From Paraburkholderia sejongensis (GTDB lineage: Bacteria > Pseudomonadota > Gammaproteobacteria > Burkholderiales > Burkholderiaceae), in NCBI RefSeq assembly GCF_020880815.1, contig NZ_JAJITD010000020.1:78224-142223 (forward strand): DNA of 64,000 bases, given 5' to 3'. The position numbers and the translations under genes were made by a program. The notes under the pieces were generated by a model. The model was given only the letters and a program-made list of their open reading frames with translations, ran no database searches and was not told the DNA's origin. Positions 38,250 through 46,969 of the stretch are shown one piece after another; position 1 is the stretch's first letter; the number at the start of each line of letters is the position of its first letter.

Positions 38250-38804
38250 TCAAGGCAACCGGTGTGCGCCGGAATCCAGTTGTTGCGCATTGCTCTGGGC
38301 GCCCGGGTCGTCCACGTGGACGTAAGCGGCGAGCGCCTCGGGGAGCAATGGTTTCATTGCGCGTACGCCTTCAACCGCATAGGGCCGCAGCAGCGCGTTG
38401 CGCCAGAATTCCTCTTTGGGCAATTCGGTCAAGCCTCCAAGGGCGACCAGAATCAGCACCAGAACGACCCCGCGTACGAGGCCGAACATCAAACCGAGCG
38501 AGCGGTCCGCGCCGCCGAGGCCCGTGACCTGCACGAGGCGCGACAGCAGCGCGCTCACCACGCTTGCGACCAGCACCACCCCGATCACCACCAGCGAAAA
38601 CGCGATCAACCACTGAGTCAACGCGCCGCCCGGCCAGGTGGACGGAATGTAAGGGACCACGTAGCCCACGAACTCGCAAGCCAGCAAAAACGCCGCGATC
38701 CAGCCGATCAAACCGAACACTTCCGACAGCAATCCGCGCCACGCGCCGCGCAACGCCGATAAGCCGATCACCGCCATTACAGCGTAGTCGAAGGCAGTGA
38801 ACAT
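38250..38804 (-). CDS. cvpA: CvpA family membrane protein
   Basis: A 184-residue protein with four hydrophobic segments. The family signature DYAVMAVIGLSALRGAWRG near the N-terminus and GGADRSLGLMFGLVRGVVL in the third segment are clear. CvpA is named for colicin V production in E. coli and commonly precedes purF, as it does here. Its precise role is unsettled; links to envelope stress have been reported. Confidence 0.93.
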   Translation of the reverse strand: MFTAFDYAVMAVIGLSALRGAWRGLLSEVFGLIGWIAAFLLACEFVGYVVPYIPSTWPGGALTQWLIAFSLVVIGVVLVASVVSALLSRLVQVTGLGGADRSLGLMFGLVRGVVLVLILVALGGLTELPKEEFWRNALLRPYAVEGVRAMKPLLPEALAAYVHVDDPGAQSNAQQLDSGAHRLP

Positions 38805-38811
38805 CGCTGAC

Positions 38812-39786
38812 TTACTGTGCGCCGCTGCCGTTCGAGCCCGCCATCAGGCCGGCCCCGCGGACCTTCGCGATCGCTTCGGTGGCCGCCGCGCGGTCGGCGA
38901 ACGGGCCGGCCCGCAGCAGCGTCAGCGTCGAGCCGTCGGCCTGCTTACGATGTTCGGTATATGCGGGCACGCCCGCCGCTTTCAACTTGGTAACCCAGTT
39001 GCGTGCGCTCGCCTCGTTGGCGAACGCACCGAGCTGCACCGCGAACCGGCTGCCCGGCGGCGAAGCCGGCGTACCGGAGTTCGCGTCCGCGCTGGCGGTG
39101 GTCGAATTGGTGTCGTCGTCCGAGGGGGTTGCGGCGGCGGGGGTTTTGGTTGGCTTCGCAGACGCCGCGGGTGCGGTGTTGACGGCGAGCGCCTGAGTCG
39201 GAGGCTTCGCGGCGGGCTTCGGCGCGGCGGCGGTGGCCGGCGCGGTGGCGGCGGTCGAGTTCGTGGCCTGCTTCGCGGCGTTTGCCTGAGTGGACTGCGT
39301 CGCTTGGGCGGACTGGGCCGTCTGCGCCGCTTGCGTTGCCGGCTTGGCGGCGGAAGCCGCCGCGGTCGCCGTGGTTGCCGGCGCAAGGCCCGATGCGGCG
39401 AGGCCCGCGTCGGCCGCCGGCGGATTGTCCGGCGCGACGCCAGCCTGCACGTCTTCGTTGGCGCGGGATTTAGCGAGCTTGGGCGCGGGGCGGCTGGGGA
39501 TGTCGATCGAGATGTCGTCGGTGACGGGCTTCGGGTGCGAGTCCAGCACCATCGGCAGGATGATCACCGCAGCGGCGACCAGCGCGATCGCGCCGACCAA
39601 CCGGCGCCGCGCGCGCTGCTTTTCCGGCAACGTGGGGTCGAGCAACATCGCATCGGCATCGACCGGGCGCTCGGTGCGGCGGGTACGCCGCTCGACGCGC
39701 TCACCCCGGGCGGCCCGAGTGGAACTGGTGTTTGCGCCGCGCCGGCTAGGCGCGTCGTCTTTCTTGCCGAACGAGAAAATTCCCAT
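38812..39786 (-). CDS. SPOR domain protein (DedD-like)
   Basis: A 324-residue bitopic protein. A single membrane segment (RRRLVGAIALVAAAVIILPM) lies at about residues 59-80. It is followed by a long Ala/Pro/Thr/Gln-rich linker and a C-terminal SPOR domain (FAVQLGAFANEASARNWVTK). SPOR domains bind denuded peptidoglycan at the division septum. The folC-dedD-cvpA-purF order is the same as in E. coli. The linker is low in complexity and its exact length is likely to vary. Confidence 0.93.
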   Translation of the reverse strand: MGIFSFGKKDDAPSRRGANTSSTRAARGERVERRTRRTERPVDADAMLLDPTLPEKQRARRRLVGAIALVAAAVIILPMVLDSHPKPVTDDISIDIPSRPAPKLAKSRANEDVQAGVAPDNPPAADAGLAASGLAPATTATAAASAAKPATQAAQTAQSAQATQSTQANAAKQATNSTAATAPATAAAPKPAAKPPTQALAVNTAPAASAKPTKTPAAATPSDDDTNSTTASADANSGTPASPPGSRFAVQLGAFANEASARNWVTKLKAAGVPAYTEHRKQADGSTLTLLRAGPFADRAAATEAIAKVRGAGLMAGSNGSGAQ

Positions 39787-39815
39787 GAATCGCTTGGTTC
39801 GAGCCTGATGCCCGC

Positions 39816-41126
39816 TCAGTGTTGCTGCGATTTCCGGTAGGCCATCACGCCTGCTACCGTATAGAAACTGCCGAAAACGACGATTCTATCATTCTCTGAC
39901 GCACGTTTTAGCGCGTCCTGGAAAGCTTGGGCCGGTGTTTCGTAACGCGTGATGCTGCTGTCCGCGCCATCTTCGACGCCCAACTCACGCAGCGTCGTTT
40001 CGAGTTCCTGCGCCGACGCGGCGCGCGGGGTCGGCAGATCAGTCACACACCAGTGATCGATCTCGCCTTTCAGATGATTGAGCACGCCGGCGATGTCCTT
40101 GTCGCGCATCGCGCCGAACACCGCGTACGTGTACGGGAAGAAGCCCATGTTGCCGAGATTCTGACCGAGCACCGCGGCCGCGTGCGGATTGTGGCCGACG
40201 TCGAGCACGACCGACGGCTTGCCCGGCAGCACCTGGAAGCGTCCTGGCAGGTCCACGTTGGCGATGCCGAGCCGGATATCCTGCGCCGACACCGGCAGCC
40301 GGTCGCGCAGCGCTTCGAGCGCCGCCAGCGCCGCCGACGTATTGATCAGCTGATTCGCGCCGCGCAGCGACGGATACGCGAGCGCCGAGCGGCGCATCGT
40401 CGGGCCAACGTAGCTCCACTGCTGCCGTTCGCTGCCGGCCTGCCCTTCGTAGCGGAAATCGCGGCCAAACAGCCACAGTTCGGAGCCGACTTTTTCCGCG
40501 TGATCGATCAGCGATTGCGGCGGCACCGGATCCGCGCAGATCGCCGGTTTGCCCGGGCGGAAAATGCCGGCTTTTTCGAAGCCGATCTTTTCGCGCGTAT
40601 CGCCGAGGTAATCGGTGTGATCGAGGTCGATGCTGGTGACAATCGCGCAATCGGTATCGAGGATATTGACCGCGTCGAGACGGCCGCCGAGGCCCACTTC
40701 GAAAATCACCGCATCGAGGCTACGCGATGCGAACAGGCTCATGATCGCGAGCGTCGTGAATTCGAAGTAGGTCAGCGAGACCGTTTCGGCGAGGCTCTGG
40801 CGTGCGGCTTCGACGGCTTCGAAGTGCGGCAGCAGTTCGGCGTCGCTGGCCATTGCGCCATTGATGCGTGCCCGCTCGTTGAACGACAGCAGATGCGGCG
40901 ACGTGTGGCAGCCGACCGTGTAGCCCGCGCGCAGCAGAATCGCTTCCATGATCGCGCAGGTAGAACCCTTGCCGTTGGTGCCGCCGACCGTGATGATCGG
41001 GCATGCGAACGACAACTGCATCGCGTCGCGGACCTGGGAGATGCGCCCCAAACCCATGTCGATGCCGACCGGATGCGCGGATTCAAGGTGCGTGAGCCAC
41101 GCGTCGAGGGTGGGGAATGTCGTCAT
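39816..41126 (-). CDS. folC: Bifunctional dihydrofolate/folylpolyglutamate synthase
   Basis: A 436-residue Mur-ligase-like enzyme. The ATP loop is TVGGTNGKGSTCAIM (about residues 46-60). Later motifs include FEVGLGGRLDAVN and SIDLDHTDYLG. It adds glutamate to dihydropteroate and to folates. It is followed at once by the SPOR gene. A 308-bp spacer with several hairpins separates it from accD upstream. Confidence 0.96.
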   Translation of the reverse strand: MTTFPTLDAWLTHLESAHPVGIDMGLGRISQVRDAMQLSFACPIITVGGTNGKGSTCAIMEAILLRAGYTVGCHTSPHLLSFNERARINGAMASDAELLPHFEAVEAARQSLAETVSLTYFEFTTLAIMSLFASRSLDAVIFEVGLGGRLDAVNILDTDCAIVTSIDLDHTDYLGDTREKIGFEKAGIFRPGKPAICADPVPPQSLIDHAEKVGSELWLFGRDFRYEGQAGSERQQWSYVGPTMRRSALAYPSLRGANQLINTSAALAALEALRDRLPVSAQDIRLGIANVDLPGRFQVLPGKPSVVLDVGHNPHAAAVLGQNLGNMGFFPYTYAVFGAMRDKDIAGVLNHLKGEIDHWCVTDLPTPRAASAQELETTLRELGVEDGADSSITRYETPAQAFQDALKRASENDRIVVFGSFYTVAGVMAYRKSQQH

Positions 41127-41434
41127 CGGGTGAATCTTGAGTGAATCGCGGTGGTGCGCGGGTGGTTCTGGGTACTTGCTGCGAATGGGGGGCGGCTGTT
41201 TGCCTTAGCATAGGCCGCCGTGCGCAGTTTATGCGCACAAACCCGCCAGCGCGGCCGCCCTCGGTTCGGGCCTGAATCGCCGCCGCGTCGCTATGCGAGC
41301 GTGATTATCCTGGAAATGACAGCGCGCCGCTTGATTGCTCACGCGGCGCGCTGTTTTTAACTGTTCTTGCTGGCGGACACCGCGCGTCTATCGCGATGTC
41401 CCACCGTGTGCGGAGAAAACGATGCCGTCCGGCT
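41127..41434. other. accD-folC spacer with several hairpins
   Basis: A 308-bp gene-free stretch in an otherwise tight gene run. It holds a perfect 7-bp hairpin GTGCGCA/TGCGCAC (41220-41226 and 41232-41238) and a perfect 12-bp hairpin at 41319-41354. No supported gene is visible on either strand. It could contain a folC promoter, a structured 5' leader or a small RNA. Confidence 0.4.
41319..41358 (+). terminator. Plus-strand intrinsic terminator in the accD-folC spacer
   Basis: ACAGCGCGCCGC (41319-41330) pairs perfectly with GCGGCGCGCTGT (41343-41354), and a TTTTT run follows on the plus strand. Both flanking genes are on the minus strand, where there is no U tract after the stem. It therefore ends a plus-strand transcript, for example an antisense or small RNA, or is only a structural element. 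Confidence 0.5.
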
Positions 41435-42307
41435 TTACGCGACGGCGTCGGCCGGCTGATGGCTCAACAGCGCCAGCAATTGCGCGATTTCTTCGCGCAG
41501 CTTGCGGCGGTCGACGATCATATCGATCGCGCCCTTCTGCAGCAGGAACTCGGCACGCTGGAAGCCTTCCGGCAGCTTCTCGCGCACGGTTTGCTCGATC
41601 ACGCGCGGGCCGGCAAAGCCGATCAGCGCCTTAGGCTCGGCGATCACGACGTCGCCGAGGAACGCGAAACTCGCCGACACGCCGCCCATCGTCGGATCGG
41701 TCAGCACGGAGATGAACGGCAGCTTGGCTTCGGACAGCTTCGTCAGCATCGCAGTGGTTTTCGCCATCTGCATTAGCGACAGCAGGCTCTCCTGCATCCG
41801 CGCGCCGCCCGAGGAAGTCACGCAGATAAACGGCACTTTCTGTTCGAGCGCGTTCTGCGCGCCGCGCGCGAAACGCTCGCCGACCACCGAACCCATCGAG
41901 CCGCCCATGAACGAGAACTCGAAGTTCGCGACGACCACCGGCAGCGTGTGAATCGCACCGCCCATCACGACCATTGCGTCGGTTTCGTCGGTATCGTCCA
42001 TCGCCTCTTTCAGGCGTTCGGGGTACTTGCGGCTGTCCTTGAACTTCAGCGCATCGACCGGGACGATTTCCTGGCCGATTTCGTAGCGGCCTTCCGGATC
42101 CAGCAGGCTGTCGAGCCGCTCACGCGCGCCGATGCGCATGTGATGGTCGCACTTCGGGCAAACATGCAGATTGGCTTCGACGTCGTTGCGATACAGCACC
42201 GCTTCACACGACGGGCACTTGATCCACAGGCCTTCCGGAATCCCCTTGCGGTTTTTCGGGTCGGTTTGTTTGATTTTCGGCGGCAGCAGCTTATCGAGCC
42301 AGCTCAT
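41435..42307 (-). CDS. accD: Acetyl-CoA carboxylase carboxyltransferase subunit beta
   Basis: A 290-residue subunit of the cytoplasmic acetyl-CoA carboxylase, first step of fatty acid synthesis. The N-terminal zinc ribbon reads CPSCEAVLYRND and CPKCDHH. The crotonase-fold core contains TSSGGARMQESLLSLMQM and DPTMGGVSASFAFLGD. It follows trpA, as in many beta- and gammaproteobacteria where accD and folC are close. Confidence 0.97.
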   Translation of the reverse strand: MSWLDKLLPPKIKQTDPKNRKGIPEGLWIKCPSCEAVLYRNDVEANLHVCPKCDHHMRIGARERLDSLLDPEGRYEIGQEIVPVDALKFKDSRKYPERLKEAMDDTDETDAMVVMGGAIHTLPVVVANFEFSFMGGSMGSVVGERFARGAQNALEQKVPFICVTSSGGARMQESLLSLMQMAKTTAMLTKLSEAKLPFISVLTDPTMGGVSASFAFLGDVVIAEPKALIGFAGPRVIEQTVREKLPEGFQRAEFLLQKGAIDMIVDRRKLREEIAQLLALLSHQPADAVA

Positions 42308-42385
42308 AGGGAATCCTTCTGGGTCAGCGATCGCGCGAACGGCGGGACTAGCCCGCCGCTCACGTTACCGCGACAAAAATAACTG

Positions 42386-43198
42386 TTATCGGGCAGTCGC
42401 GACGCTATCGAGCGCTTCGCGCACTTCGGCGACGAAGCGTTGCAGCGTCTCGGCAGCGACATCGGGCGCTGCCTGTTCGAGCAACTGGACGATACGGCTG
42501 CCGATCACGACGGCGTCGGCCACACCGGCCACCGCACGCGCCGTTTGCGCGTCGCGGATGCCGAAACCGACGCCCACCGGCAGGGGGACGCGCGACTTGA
42601 TGGCCGGGATTTTACTCGCGATGCTGGAAACGTCCAGATTTGCCGCGCCGGTGACCCCTTTCAGCGACACATAGTAGACGTAGCCGCTGGCGATCCGGCC
42701 GACTTCGGCGATACGCTCGTCGGTCGAGGTCGGGGCCAGCAGGAAGATCGGATCGATCCCGGCAGATTGCATCTGTTGGGCGAAGTTCGCGGCCTCTTCC
42801 GGCGGGTAATCGACGACGAGCACGCCGTCGACACCGGCTTCCTGCGCTGCCTGCGCGAAGGCGTCGGCGCCCATCCGCTCGATCGGATTCGCATAGCCCA
42901 TCAGCACGACAGGCGTCTTGTCGTCGGTTTCGCGGAAGCGTTTGACGTCGGCCAGCACATGACGCAGCGACACGCCGCGCGCCAGCGCGCGTTCGGACGA
43001 CTGCTGGATCACCGGGCCGTCGGCCATCGGATCGGAAAACGGGACGCCGAGTTCGATCACATCCGCGCCGCCGGCGGCGAGCGCGTGCATGAATTCGACC
43101 GTGCGCGCCGGATCGGGATCGCCGGCCGTCATGAACGGGATCAAGCCTTTCTTACCCTGGGCGGACAGCGCGGCAAACGTGTTCTTGATACGGGACAT
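42386..43198 (-). CDS. trpA: Tryptophan synthase alpha chain
   Basis: A 270-residue TIM-barrel subunit that cleaves indole-3-glycerol phosphate to indole. The catalytic Glu and Asp lie in VIELGVPFSDPMADGPVIQ. PFMTAGDPDP opens the protein, as is usual. It is separated from trpB by the DNA methyltransferase gene, an arrangement discussed under findings. Confidence 0.97.
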   Translation of the reverse strand: MSRIKNTFAALSAQGKKGLIPFMTAGDPDPARTVEFMHALAAGGADVIELGVPFSDPMADGPVIQQSSERALARGVSLRHVLADVKRFRETDDKTPVVLMGYANPIERMGADAFAQAAQEAGVDGVLVVDYPPEEAANFAQQMQSAGIDPIFLLAPTSTDERIAEVGRIASGYVYYVSLKGVTGAANLDVSSIASKIPAIKSRVPLPVGVGFGIRDAQTARAVAGVADAVVIGSRIVQLLEQAAPDVAAETLQRFVAEVREALDSVATAR

Positions 43199-43273
43199 GG
43201 AAATATTCTCGAATGGGGGCGATTGCGTTCAGTCCACGGCAATTTGCCGCCTGTTGGCGGTGCTTTGCACGCT

Positions 43274-44188
43274 TTACTGCACTTCGGTCGACGGCTGCAC
43301 TTTCGGCTTGGCCCGGCTTCGACGTGGTGCTGCGGGAGTGGCGGCGGCGCTCACGCGCTCGCGCGCGATCGCGCAATAACTTTCGTTGATCTCATAGCCG
43401 ACGAATTCGCGCTGGTGACGGACGCAAGCAACGGCGGTGGTACCACTGCCCATGAACGGGTCGAGCACGCGCCCGCCCTTCGGACAACTGGACAACACCA
43501 TCCGCTCGACGATTTCCAGAGGTTTCTGGGTCGGGTGCGCGACGCGTTCGGCGTGCTGCCGATGCAATCGCGAGATCGACCAGACGTCCTTCGGGTTGTA
43601 GCCGATCTCCAACCACTTGCTTCCTTCGAACAACTTACGCGAACGCGCCTTCTTCGTGGCTGCATCGTACGGGATGCGGACGGGATCGAGATCGAAGAAA
43701 TAGTCCTTCGCCACCGCGAAAAAACCGATGTTGTCGTGCACCGACGTGAAGCGGCGGGTGGTGCCGCCCATGCTCGGCACGCGCCGGTCCCAGATGATCT
43801 CGTTGACCATCACGAGCCTGGTCTTCAGGAAGCTGAAGATTTCCGGCGCGTACTGCCAGGTGCAGAAGATGTACAGCGAACCCGTCGGCTTGAGCTTCGG
43901 GATTGCCAGCTCGAGCCAACCGCGGGTCCAGACGAGAAATTCCTCGCCGGTCCGCATGTCGGAATCGTTGCCGTAGTCCTTGCCCAAGCCGTACGGCGGA
44001 TCGCACACGATCAGATCGATCGAGCCGTCGGGAATATTCGCTGTATCGGTCAAAAAATCGCGGTTCAACAGCTGGATGCCGGCCGGCACCTGCGCCAGTA
44101 AGGGTGCGGGTGCCGCGGCCGCCGCTACCGCGTCGGCCGGATTCGTAGTTTCAAGGGCCGGCTGCGGCTGGTCGAACTCGTCACGCAT
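43274..44188 (-). CDS. Orphan beta-class adenine DNA methyltransferase
   Basis: A 304-residue methyltransferase. The catalytic DPPY motif (63-66, VCDPPYGLG) comes before the SAM-binding motif DPFMGSGTT (243-251), the order that defines the beta class (N6-adenine or N4-cytosine). No restriction gene is adjacent. It lies between trpB and trpA with a 9-bp gap from trpB, so it should be co-transcribed with the tryptophan genes. From memory, B. cenocepacia has an orphan enzyme in this neighbourhood (BCAM0992) reported to methylate GTWWAC; equivalence is inferred, not tested. Confidence 0.88.
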   Translation of the reverse strand: MRDEFDQPQPALETTNPADAVAAAAAPAPLLAQVPAGIQLLNRDFLTDTANIPDGSIDLIVCDPPYGLGKDYGNDSDMRTGEEFLVWTRGWLELAIPKLKPTGSLYIFCTWQYAPEIFSFLKTRLVMVNEIIWDRRVPSMGGTTRRFTSVHDNIGFFAVAKDYFFDLDPVRIPYDAATKKARSRKLFEGSKWLEIGYNPKDVWSISRLHRQHAERVAHPTQKPLEIVERMVLSSCPKGGRVLDPFMGSGTTAVACVRHQREFVGYEINESYCAIARERVSAAATPAAPRRSRAKPKVQPSTEVQ

Positions 44189-44197
44189 CGTCGTGGC

Positions 44198-45400
44198 TCA
44201 GAACTGAATGCCCGATCGCTCCGCGACCGTATGCATATCCTTGTCGCCACGGCCCGACAGGTTGACCAGCAGGACCTTGTCCTTTGCCAGGGTGGGAGCG
44301 AGCTTGGTCGCGTAGGCAAGCGCGTGACTCGACTCGAGCGCGGGAATGATGCCCTCGATCCGGCAGCAATCGTGGAACGCCTTCAGCGCTTCTTCATCGG
44401 TGATGCCGACATATTGAGCCCGATTGCTGTCTTTTAGCCACGCGTGCTCGGGGCCGACGCCCGGATAGTCGAGGCCCGCCGAGACCGAATGCGTTTCGAT
44501 GATCTGACCGTTGTCGTCCTGCAGCAGGTACGTGCGGTTGCCGTGCAATACGCCCGGGCTGCCGCCGATCAGCGACGCCGCGTGGCGGCCGGTTTCGAGA
44601 CCGTCGCCGGCTGCTTCGACGCCGATCAATTGCACCGAAGTGTCGTCGATATACGGGTAGAAGATCCCCATCGCGTTCGATCCGCCACCGACGCACGCAA
44701 TCACCGCATCGGGCTGGCGGCCGGCGAGTTCGGGCATCTGCACCCGGCATTCGTCGCCGATCACGCGCTGGAAATCGCGCACCATCATCGGATACGGGTG
44801 CGGGCCCGCCACGGTGCCGATGATGTAGAAGGTGTTTTCGACGTTGGTGACCCAGTCGCGCATCGCTTCGTTCAGCGCGTCTTTCAGCGTGCGGGAGCCC
44901 GATTCAACCGGCACGACGGTCGCGCCGAGCAGTTTCATCCGGTAGACATTGGCGGCCTGACGGCGCACGTCTTCCGCGCCCATGTAGACCACACATTCCA
45001 TCCCGAAGCGCGCGGCGATCGTCGCGGTCGCGACGCCATGCTGGCCGGCGCCGGTTTCCGCGATCACGCGCGGCTTACCCATGCGCTTGGCGAGCAACGC
45101 CTGGCCGATCACGTTATTGATCTTGTGCGCGCCCGTGTGATTCAGGTCCTCGCGCTTCAGATAAATCTGCGCGCCGCCGAGCAGTTCGCTCCAGCGCTGC
45201 GCGTGATAAATCGGCGAAGGACGACCCACGAAATACTTCAGTTCGCGCTCATATTCGGCGACGAAGTCCGGGTCTTTCTGATATTTCTCGTATGAGTCGC
45301 GCAACTCCGTGAGCGCGGAGAACAGCGTTTCGGCGACGAACACGCCACCAAACTGGCCGAAGTGGCCTCTTTCGTCAGGCAAGTTGTACATGGTGATCAC
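44198..45400 (-). CDS. trpB: Tryptophan synthase beta chain
   Basis: A 400-residue PLP subunit that joins indole and serine into tryptophan. The PLP Lys is in NHTGAHKINNVIGQALLAK, and the phosphate-binding loop CVGGGSNAMG is present. It follows trpF after 49 bp and precedes the methyltransferase gene. Confidence 0.98.
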   Translation of the reverse strand: MITMYNLPDERGHFGQFGGVFVAETLFSALTELRDSYEKYQKDPDFVAEYERELKYFVGRPSPIYHAQRWSELLGGAQIYLKREDLNHTGAHKINNVIGQALLAKRMGKPRVIAETGAGQHGVATATIAARFGMECVVYMGAEDVRRQAANVYRMKLLGATVVPVESGSRTLKDALNEAMRDWVTNVENTFYIIGTVAGPHPYPMMVRDFQRVIGDECRVQMPELAGRQPDAVIACVGGGSNAMGIFYPYIDDTSVQLIGVEAAGDGLETGRHAASLIGGSPGVLHGNRTYLLQDDNGQIIETHSVSAGLDYPGVGPEHAWLKDSNRAQYVGITDEEALKAFHDCCRIEGIIPALESSHALAYATKLAPTLAKDKVLLVNLSGRGDKDMHTVAERSGIQF

Positions 45401-45449
45401 TCTTCTCAGAATGGCCGACGACCCTCATTGCGAAGGCCCGTGGCCAGAA

Positions 45450-46160
45450 TCATTCGACATCCGCCGCACGCACCGCGCGCACGAACGCCGCCATCCGGGC
45501 GTGATCCTTCACGCCCCGCGCGCCTGGTACTTCGATGCCGCTCGAGACATCGACCGCGTACGGGCGCACGCGATGGATCGCATCACTGACGTTTTGCGTG
45601 TTCAACCCACCACTCAAAACGGCCCGACGCGCGAGCTCTGCTGGAATAAGTGACCAATCGAAAACCTTCCCGCCGCCGCCGTAGCCCTCGACATGCGTGT
45701 CGAACAGGAGGCCACTGGCAGCCGAATAATTGAACGCCGATTTTACCAAATCGGCCGACCGAGTATCCGCCGCCACCCGCAGCGCGCGCAACCAAGGCAA
45801 ACCCGCAACGCCGGCAAGCGTCTCGCACTGCTCGGGCGTCTCGTCGCCGTGAAACTGCAGCAGCGTCAGGTTCACGTTGCTCGCGACTTCGCGAATCCAG
45901 TCCGGCGTCGCGTTGACGAACAGGCCGACCACCGACACGAACGGCGGCACGTCGTGCACGAGTTCGACCGCCTGGGCGACGCTCACCGAGCGCGCGCTCG
46001 GCGGATAGAACACGAGGCCGATCGCGTCGGCACCGAGATCGATCGCGTGGGCGACGTCTTCCGGCTTGGACAGCCCGCACAGCTTGATCCGCGTGCGATG
46101 CGGCACGCTTTGGCGGGCGGCCGCTTCGGTCTGGGTTACAGGGGTGTCGGCTACGTTCAT
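45450..46160 (-). CDS. trpF: Phosphoribosylanthranilate isomerase
   Basis: A 236-residue TIM-barrel enzyme of tryptophan synthesis. The catalytic Cys lies in IKLCGLSKPEDV, and the phosphate-binding region includes AVDVSSGIEVPGARG. Longer starts are open upstream, but the ATG at 46160 overlaps the truA stop as ATGA and is preferred. The N-terminus has about 20 extra residues before the barrel. Confidence 0.95.
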   Translation of the reverse strand: MNVADTPVTQTEAAARQSVPHRTRIKLCGLSKPEDVAHAIDLGADAIGLVFYPPSARSVSVAQAVELVHDVPPFVSVVGLFVNATPDWIREVASNVNLTLLQFHGDETPEQCETLAGVAGLPWLRALRVAADTRSADLVKSAFNYSAASGLLFDTHVEGYGGGGKVFDWSLIPAELARRAVLSGGLNTQNVSDAIHRVRPYAVDVSSGIEVPGARGVKDHARMAAFVRAVRAADVE

Positions 46161-46969
46161 GTTTCCGGTTGTTCGGTCCATACACTGCTCCACGGCACGC
46201 TGCCCGTCGCGGGGGCGGGCACGGCGAATTGCTCAGGATAGCCCACCTGCGCGAGGTACAAACCATCCGGCATAAAGGTCGGCGCCGCGCAGTCGCGACT
46301 GCGGCCCGCGAGCACCTCGGCCATCCAGTCGGCCGGCCGGCGACCGGCGCCGATCTCGATCAGACAGCCCATCAGGTTGCGCACCATGTGGTGCAGGAAT
46401 GCATTCGCGCGAAAGCGGAAATGCACGAAGTTACCTTGTCGTTGCACGTCGATCTGATACAGATGCTTGAACGGCGTCTTCGACTGACATTGCGACGAAC
46501 GGAACGACGAGAAGTCGTGTTCACCGATCAGATGCGTCGCGGCCTCGCGCATCGAGTCGACGTCGAGCGGCGTGTGCACCCAGCCGGCGCGCGTCGTCAG
46601 CATCGGCGAACGCACTGAATTCACGTACAGCACGTAGTAATAGGTGCGCTCGAACGCGGAGAAACGGGCGTGGAAGTCGTCCGGCATCGGCTTCGCCCAT
46701 TGCACGCCGATCGTCTTCGGCAGGAACGCGTTCGGACCGCGTACCCACGAGATGTCGGCGCGATCGAGTTCCGTATCGAAGTGCACGACCTGGCCCAGGC
46801 CGTGCACGCCGCGATCGGTGCGGCCGGCGACGATCGTCTGCACCGGCGTGCGCGTGAATTCGCGCAACGCCTTTTCCAGCTCGTCCTGCACGGTGTTGCC
46901 GTGCGGTTGCGACTGCCAGCCGGCGAACGCCGCGCCGTCGTACTGAACCCCTAATGCGATGCGCGTCAC
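46157..46969 (-). CDS. truA: tRNA pseudouridine(38-40) synthase
   Basis: A 270-residue enzyme that modifies U38-U40 in the tRNA anticodon arm. The catalytic Asp is in AGRTDRGVHGLGQVV. It starts at a GTG that overlaps the fimV stop (GTGA), and its own stop overlaps the trpF start (ATGA). Three consecutive genes are therefore translationally coupled. The fimV-truA-trpF order is conserved in many proteobacteria. Confidence 0.96.
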   Translation of the reverse strand: MTRIALGVQYDGAAFAGWQSQPHGNTVQDELEKALREFTRTPVQTIVAGRTDRGVHGLGQVVHFDTELDRADISWVRGPNAFLPKTIGVQWAKPMPDDFHARFSAFERTYYYVLYVNSVRSPMLTTRAGWVHTPLDVDSMREAATHLIGEHDFSSFRSSQCQSKTPFKHLYQIDVQRQGNFVHFRFRANAFLHHMVRNLMGCLIEIGAGRRPADWMAEVLAGRSRDCAAPTFMPDGLYLAQVGYPEQFAVPAPATGSVPWSSVWTEQPET

